Positions 58,124 through 64,000 of a stretch of DNA of 64,000 bases are shown piece after piece. This stretch comes from Chlorokybus atmophyticus (lineage: Eukaryota; Streptophyta; Chlorokybophyceae; Chlorokybales; Chlorokybaceae). A program made the translations under genes and the position numbers. The notes beneath the pieces are model-generated. The model made no database searches, had not been told where the DNA came from, and was given only the letters and a program-made list of their open reading frames with translations. The DNA is taken from assembly GCA_009103225.1 (NCBI GenBank), contig RHPI01000026.1:717831-781830 (forward strand). The letters run 5' to 3'. Numbering within the stretch: the first letter of the stretch is position 1; every line of letters begins with the position of its first letter.

Positions 58124-59000
58124 NNNNNNNNNNNNNNNNNNNNNNNNNNNNNNNNNNNNNNNNNNNNNNNNNNNNNNNNNNNNNNNNNNNNNNNNNNNNN
58201 NNNNNNNNNNNNNNNNNNNNNNNNNNNNNNNNNNNNNNNNNNNNNNNNNNNNNNNNNNNNNNNNNNNNNNNNNNNNNNNNNNNNNNNNNNNNNNNNNNNN
58301 NNNNNNNNNNNNNNNNNNNNNNNNNNNNNNNNNNNNNNNNNNNNNNNNNNNNNNNNNNNNNNNNNNNNNNNNNNNNNNNNNNNNNNNNNNNNNNNNNNNN
58401 NNNNNNNNNNNNNNNNNNNNNNNNNNNNNNNNNNNNNNNNNNNNNNNNNNNNNNNNNNNNNNNNNNNNNNNNNNNNNNNNNNNNNNNNNNNNNNNNNNNN
58501 NNNNNNNNNNNNNNNNNNNNNNNNNNNNNNNNNNNNNNNNNNNNNNNNNNNNNNNNNNNNNNNNNNNNNNNNNNNNNNNNNNNNNNNNNNNNNNNNNNNN
58601 NNNNNNNNNNNNNNNNNNNNNNNNNNNNNNNNNNNNNNNNNNNNNNNNNNNNNNNNNNNNNNNNNNNNNNNNNNNNNNNNNNNNNNNNNNNNNNNNNNNN
58701 NNNNNNNNNNNNNNNNNNNNNNNNNNNNNNNNNNNNNNNNNNNNNNNNNNNNNNNNNNNNNNNNNNNNNNNNNNNNNNNNNNNNNNNNNNNNNNNNNNNN
58801 NNNNNNNNNNNNNNNNNNNNNNNNNNNNNNNNNNNNNNNNNNNNNNNNNNNNNNNNNNNNNNNNNNNNNNNNNNNNNNNNNNNNNNNNNNNNNNNNNNNN
58901 NNNNNNNNNNNNNNNNNNNNNNNNNNNNNNNNNNNNNNNNNNNNNNNNNNNNNNNNNNNNNNNNNNNNNNNNNNNNNNNNNNNNNNNNNNNNNNNNNNNN
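58124..59000. other. Assembly gap (877 Ns)
   Basis: Covers chromovirus gag, protease, primer site and the first bases of the right LTR. The space is too small for a normal gag-protease, so the gap length is probably nominal. Confidence 1.
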
Positions 59001-59625
59001 TCACATACACAGCACACAAGTCATACAACACATGTGTGCAGCTGAGCACAATCTTCACACCGGAACCTTGCCTTCACTCGCGCACGCACGCACGCGTCGA
59101 GCGCGCCCACGCACACGAACACTACTACTTCTCACGCCAAGCAAGAACGCAGCAGTGTGCCTTGGACCACAACTCCCTCAAGCATGCACCAGCATACTCA
59201 CAGCAGAGAGCAGAAAACAAAGTTGGTTGCATTACACAGGGTTTTTCTATTTATACAAGCACTAGGAAGAAATAGCCTAATTAACAGGCATTTCATCATT
59301 CACTACCAACTCAAAAGGCAGATCCAAGTGCAGGCTCCCCGCCACGCGCGTTGGGCCTTCGGCGGCTGTGTGGCTGTGCAGTCCGCGTCACCTGGCACTG
59401 CACAGCGCGTGTCCAGTCAGCGGCTGTGTCACAACCGCGTGGCAGGTGGGTCACGTCGCCGAATTAGCTGCTGTCGAGAAGGTCGCAGGCGAGTCGCGCG
59501 CGGCAGCAGGGGCAGGCGCCACATGGGCTTAATAAAGCTCATAAAAGCCCTCATCAAGCCAGCAAAAAAGGCAAAATAAGTACTTTATGTACAATAAAAT
59601 ACAAAAAATGCCCCAGGCTGTTACA
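59001..59625 (-). repeat. Chromovirus 5' LTR (start lost in the gap)
   Basis: Matches 54411-55035; followed by the GCAGC target duplication. Confidence 0.92.
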
Positions 59626-59639
59626 GCAGCTGTTCGTTG

Positions 59640-59830
59640 CAGAACTTGCCACGCGCACAAGGTTTGCAAGCCTGCATGTGTGCGGGCACGCGTGTGCATA
59701 TGCAAGCGTCTGTGTGCATGTGAACATGAACCAGTCCATGCGCGCATGTGTGTGTGCGACATATTGCGAGCATGAAGTGCATGTTGTGATACCGACTCGG
59801 TCATTGGGTGCATCCGCAATTAGAGAGCTC
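59640..59830 (+). pseudogene. UXS intron 5/exon 6 fragment
   Basis: Matches 33505-33700, upstream of the UXS pseudogene, including ACCGACTCGGTCATTGGGTG and the first codons of exon 6; the exon stops after about 20 bases. A third, very short UXS relic. Confidence 0.7.
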
Positions 59831-60349
59831 GTCGCAAATTCTACACGGTGACTGATTAAGGATTGAGGGACCCACGGGTGCATGAGCCTGCCTGCCGCTG
59901 CTTGAAATATTACTTTTGGACTGTTGGGTTTGCCGTTGGCTTGTGTGGACTGACGCAGACGGCCGTGGGCCAAAAGTGGTTGTCAGTGGCATTGACCGGC
60001 TGAGAGTTGTCAACCAGTTACCCTTTAGTCGATGTGCACAGATGGCCGTTAGCCGGTAGTTACGGACAGCTGACAACAATAGCCGGCAATTTCCTTGCCG
60101 TTACACTGCTGTTGATATATGACCCTTACCGTTTGACAAAAGTTGACAATTCTTGCCGTAAGCCAACATTAACATGCCATGCAGCTTGTGCATACCTTGG
60201 ACTAATTGTTTGGTCTTGCAACTATAAGCCCCCAATATATACAACATACCGGCAATGGTGAGAGTATGTCCACTTGCAAATGAGCACCCGACTTGCGCAT
60301 GAAACTACCTACAACATTGAGTCTAGCTGTCGCATTCATGCGCAGCTTG
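59831..60349. other. Intergenic, no recognised feature
   Basis: About 520 bases with several GCCGGCAAT/ATTGCCGT-like motifs in both orientations (60000-60260). No coding signal. Confidence 0.4.
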
Positions 60350-60525
60350 TGGATGCCAGGGTTGCGTCAGCCATGCAGCAGCCTGAGGTATGCATGCGCT
60401 TACCTTCTTAAGTATGTCTTGCGTTTCAAGATGTGCCACCACATAACTTTTGCTTCGTTAAAAAGCAGCATAGGCCGGTCGCTATGAGGTCATCAGGCGT
60501 TGGTGGCAGAGCAGGTGATGGCTGA
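60350..60525 (-). repeat. Repeat R, copy R3, distal piece
   Basis: Inverted match to R2 51200-51380. Its similarity stops at about 60350 in the middle of R, so R3 is truncated. It is separated from the rest of R3 by a DNA transposon. Confidence 0.8.
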
Positions 60526-60540
60526 CACACCGCTTGACGT

Positions 60541-60840
60541 TAAAGGACCATGACTGGTCCGTGCCTTCGGGCCGGGATTCTTCCGGGATTTTCCCGGGAT
60601 TTTTCCCTGCTTAATGAAATCGGTAGATCATGTATGGTCCGGCTGTCATTGATAGTCGGACCATGCATGGTCCAAACCTCACGTGAACGGTCCCATGTTT
60701 TTTGGTGGTCGCACCATGTTTGGTCCGGCCGGTTTCCGGTCGCGTCAGGACCAGGTACGAGCCAGCCAGCGAACCAGGGACTCAGTCATGAAACTGCCCT
60801 TAACAGTCATTACTGGTCCGGCCAGCGGACCATTGACCGC
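60541..60840. repeat. Left subterminal GGACCATG/TGGTCC palindromes
   Basis: GGACCA...TGGTCC motifs recur about every 50-80 bases, including a perfect 16-base palindrome GGACCATGCATGGTCC at 60658-60673. The same palindrome closes the right end at 62345-62360, with variants at 62310-62335. Confidence 0.85.
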
Positions 60841-61112
60841 AATATATATTCATAAGCATCAGATGTTATTGCCAATGACGAATGAATGCTCTATCTTGAG
60901 CCGACGGCACCAGCCACGCCCGGCCTGCGGGGCCGCAGTGGCTGCAGCGCACGAGGCCGCGGCGTCTTAGAAACTACTAGTGAAGAACACATGCATGCCG
61001 AGAAGCGAACCAAGACCTTTGACAGACGAACACGACACCCTAACCACCGACGGCCGCTTGGCGACTGTCGGCGGCGGAAATTGCACAGGAAGTCGGCGTT
61101 GTAAATTGACAG

Positions 61113-61141
61113 GCACTGCCTATGGGGCCCATAGGCAGTGC
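61113..61141. repeat. Perfect 14-bp inverted repeat
   Basis: Arms 61113-61126 (GCACTGCCTATGGG) and 61128-61141 with a single central base. Confidence 0.9.
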
Positions 61142-61897
61142 ATGTGCTATCAATTTGCGTAGGCTGCACCAGTATTAATCCACGGTATCACATTATCTAG
61201 TCTATTATTGATAACACAGACAGCCGCAACTCGGCGGCTGCCAAGGTTTGTAAACTACAATGCTTTGTTGGGGGCTGTCCATGAGTATGTAACCTTGTTT
61301 GGGGTTGTCACTATCCTGCTTGCGTGCGCATAGACACACCTACATGTGTATATATGTAAGCATTCATGTATATATATATATATATATACACATTTACATG
61401 ATATACATACCAAACACTGAGCATTGCGGCACCAACATAGGTATTTACTGGCTGGTTGGACACAATGCTTGGTCGGGGCTGTCAATCATGCTGCAGTCTC
61501 ATAAAAGGCTATTATCATAAATGACGTAATTTATGTATACTTTGTATACGTATTTTTACATGGACGGCTCACCCCAAAATACGACTGAGATAGCCATTAA
61601 CAATTGCGTATTTATGCGTGTAGGATTGAATCGATTTGTGCACACATTTTTTTTTTTTTTTTTTTAATATACTAGACATAATGGACGTATACACATGCAT
61701 AATGTTCATATATACGTAGATACTTAGAAAAACGCATAGAACATGTTTATGGTGCCTGTTCACAAATTTTTGCAAGTACACGTACGGTACTATGAAGTAT
61801 GTTGATTGCATAGACAGCCCCTTACAGCTTAATTGACAGCCGGCCGGCTGTCAATCAGCCGCCGACCATTGCGGCTATCCACTTGCGGTTGTCTACG

Positions 61898-61936
61898 GTG
61901 TATAGCCGACAGTCGGTGCGGCTGTCGGCTATACAC
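61898..61936. repeat. Perfect 15-bp hairpin
   Basis: Arms 61898-61912 (GTGTATAGCCGACAG) and 61922-61936, loop of nine bases. Neighbouring GGCTGTC/GACAGCC motifs (61835-61935) add further pairing. Confidence 0.9.
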
Positions 61937-62382
61937 GCCGTCAATCAACACGTTAAGTGCACTTGTGCAATCAGGCATTTAGGCAATCTATTGTACCTTA
62001 CATAGGTTGTTGCTACCTACTCATGATAGCGGCAGGGCCGCGGTCATTGGTCCGTGCTGCACCGTACATAATGCGGCGCGGACCGTGAGGCACCATATAC
62101 GGTGCGTGCAATTAGGGCCACAGGACTGCGGGACCGCACCTGGTCCGCATTCAAGGGCCAGCGTACATTACTGCTCCGTGCCGCAGAATGGATGGTGCGG
62201 CACGGACCATGCGTGGTGCGCGTCACCGCGCCGATTATTTACAGGCCGCAGGGCCCCGAACGGACCAGGAACGGTCCGTCCCGCGGACCAGGCAGTCCTG
62301 GTCCACGGGATACGGACAATGCATGGTCCGGGGGGTCCGTGACAGGACCATGCATGGTCCTTCAACGTCAAGCCGTGTGTGA

Positions 62383-64000
62383 TCTCTCAGTACTACTGGT
62401 GACGCTCGCCTGTAGTCTTTTTGAAAGAACTTGTGTTCGAGGCTTGCAGGGATGCTATGGGATTTGAAGACAACAAACTGTTTTGCTTGTACAATGGCGT
62501 TCAATGAAAGATGAGAAAAAAACGCATAGGCGAGCTAGGTTTGTTAAGTTGTTCGCAATGTCCTCACGCATACATCCAATGAAATAAGCGCATATTAATT
62601 TGCTCAATGGCGCTGCGGGGTGGTGGGTTGAATCACAAAGCTCGGTCACTAGATGTAATATACAGCATGCATGTCTCTCGGGGAGGAGCGGAAAGGGTAG
62701 GCTGGTTTCGGCTGAGGGTTCGCCTAGGTGCTAACTACCTACTACTATTTTGAGGCAACACGAGCCCGAAGCTGCCGAAGACATGGAGCAAGAACTGGGT
62801 ACTGTTGCATGGTATTTGTCATGCATTGACAGGCAAGCCCCCCTCCTCCTCCCCCTCCTCCTCCTCCTTCCCTCACTTACTCTCATGATGTGTGGCAAAG
62901 CATGTTGATGGCGGCGGGGCATCAGGTGGTCGTGGCGGACAACTATTGCACCGGACATAAGCGATATATGCAGCAGTAGACTGGTCACACTTTAAGCTTA
63001 TCAGACATGGTGGGTACAACTGAATGCACGTGTGCGAAACTAGAAATGTTGATGTGTATGTGGGGAGCGCTCTGGACGTTTTTGAGGAAAATTTGCAGTA
63101 CGCTGAGGTCGTTGCGTGGCATCGGCGGCAGTTGCGTGCGCAAGTGCCCTTGTAAAGTAGAGTTCTACAGACTGTGAATGTCATTTTTGCCACACATGTG
63201 TGGTCAGTCCTTTGCCCTACTGTACTGTTGTGGTACTCTGCACATGCATGCATACGGTATCATAGACATGCATGCGTGGTGTCTGTTGAAATGCCGAGTG
63301 CATGTTGCACTATGATTTTTTGCACCTAATCAAGCACGGCGCCCGTATGGGCAGGTAACAACTTGACTACATGCATGCTGTGTGAGGTAACAGAGTAGGG
63401 GTTAGTGAGTTGGGTAGGAGCTAGCAGCAGCCCGGTGGTGTAAAGTACTGGCATGCCATTGCTTGTATGCTGCATGTTGTGCATGACAGAGCATGATGTG
63501 TGTGTCACCATGCACGTTACTAACCTAGCGTACTATCTCTTATACACTTCCTCTTCCACATCGCATGTATCATATACTGTCCACCAGTCACATATATGAG
63601 CTCATATGCACCCTCTCCATCCATGCATGCAGCAGACGCTAAACAATGCGGTTTGTTCACACCTGTCACAATTATGCCTTGCCGCAATGAATATCTTTCA
63701 GCAAGCCAGCGCAAAATCATGCGTGTAGTTGCTCAGCTCACCAAGGGCTCGCCAAGGCAGCATTGCCAGTCACAATGCTTTGCACTCTTTCGCAGACAAC
63801 CGTACATGGGTGTCATTACAGCGCTAGTCGCTGGCCACTGCACCATTCGACACGTCATGCACAGTCTGCAAGTGTGGAATACGACTAGTACCCTATACAT
63901 GCCACACCCTACCGTGCTGCCGCACACATCATTGCGCGGAGCAACGCAAGCAGCACTGTCGCCGTGTCAACTACGAGAGAAGAGGTTAAAGGCGCTGGCA
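62383..64000 (-). repeat. Repeat R, copy R3, main piece (inverted, runs off the window)
   Basis: Reverse complement of R2 from about 51185 down to 49600 and of R1 from about 15230 down to 13950. By collinearity a third nuclease-kinase gene would be expected right of 64000. Confidence 0.9.
62818..63037 (+). pseudogene. Captured UXS fragment in R3
   Basis: GGCAAGCCC-starting pyrimidine-rich intron 1, exon 2 (TTGATGGCGGCGGGGCATCA...) and GTGGGTACAACTGAATGCAC of intron 2 are recognisable in the same order as in the gene. A TAG replaces the Trp codon and other changes break the frame. Confidence 0.82.

Larger units (their letters stand above)
54394..59625 (-). mobile_element. Ty3/gypsy chromovirus, young, with assembly gap
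   Basis: Flanked by a perfect 5-bp duplication GCAGC (54389-54393 and 59626-59630). LTR ends are TGTAAC...GTTACA. The left LTR is 54394-55035; the right LTR ends at 59625 and is visible from 59001. The LTRs differ at roughly ten positions over 625 bases. pol lies on the minus strand (58046-55031) with a chromodomain; gag and protease fall in the N block. Confidence 0.92.
60526..62379. mobile_element. Non-autonomous DNA transposon with CAC ends (1,854 bp), inserted in R3
   Basis: Terminal inverted repeats: CACACCGCTTGACGTTAAAG (60526 on) and, on the other strand from 62379, CACACGGCTTGACGTTGAAG; both run on into GGACCATG...TGGTCC. TGA stands on both sides (60523-60525, 62380-62382), and R1/R2 show the uninserted sequence with a single TGA. 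No transposase is coded. CAC termini, a 3-bp duplication and dense subterminal palindromes fit the CACTA/EnSpm superfamily, in a family different from the one at 35936-44364. It also holds a TA repeat (61370-61389) and a T run (61649-61667). Confidence 0.85.

Noticed and set aside
57832-59275. Long plus-strand frames with hundreds of X residues
   Set aside because: They run through the N gap and are antisense to the chromovirus pol.

Overview
The window is nuclear DNA of a eukaryote, most probably a green-lineage or other photosynthetic protist. Reasons: the host genes are split into many short exons with GT-AG introns; the one housekeeping gene is UDP-glucuronate decarboxylase; the mobile DNA is of eukaryotic type (Ty1/copia, Ty3/gypsy including a chromovirus, CACTA/EnSpm); and telobox-like motifs occur. 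The lineage call is an inference and I cannot name a species. Two N blocks and two single Ns show a scaffolded assembly. There are no operons, CRISPR arrays or prokaryotic signals.

Layout. 1-629 is a 129-bp minisatellite, followed by a tRNA-Ser-like relic, a glycine-rich zinc-finger-like ORF and a 1.9-kb perfect CT tract. 4035-5635 is a four-exon coiled-coil gene. 7062-9987 is a 13-exon UDP-glucuronate decarboxylase (UXS) gene that looks intact. At 10366 a large dispersed repeat begins, called R here. R carries an intact four-exon gene joining a PD-(D/E)XK-like region to a FunK1-like kinase domain, plus a captured exon-intron piece of UXS. R occurs three times: R1 (10366-15231 plus 32041-33425), R2 (45599-52247, uninterrupted) and R3 (inverted, about 60350 to the window end).

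R1 is split by a nested stack of retroelements (15232-32040). The outer element is a Ty3/gypsy-type retrotransposon, decayed, whose minus strand reads gag, protease, cytosine-5 DNA methyltransferase, RT-RNase H, integrase, PHD finger. Into its RNase H end a copia element (18107-25944) jumped; into that came a gag-protease-only copia derivative (21606-24659, perfect 5-bp target duplication) and a solo LTR (18649-19119). Removing the layers one by one restores each interrupted frame or the empty site seen in R2.

Right of R1 are a broken UXS copy (33640-35790), a cluster of perfect palindromes and an 8.4-kb two-gene CACTA element (35936-44364: TnpD-like transposase on the minus strand, TnpA/TNP1-like gene on the plus strand). 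After R2 come a small unidentified two-exon ORF and a young chromovirus (54394-59625, TSD GCAGC). R3 is interrupted by a 1,854-bp non-autonomous DNA transposon (60526-62379) with CAC termini, a 3-bp TSD and many GGACCATG-type palindromes.

The strongest candidates for a second look are the retrotransposon that carries both a DNA methyltransferase and a PHD finger, and the multicopy R repeat whose nuclease-kinase gene has stayed open with only in-frame indels between copies.
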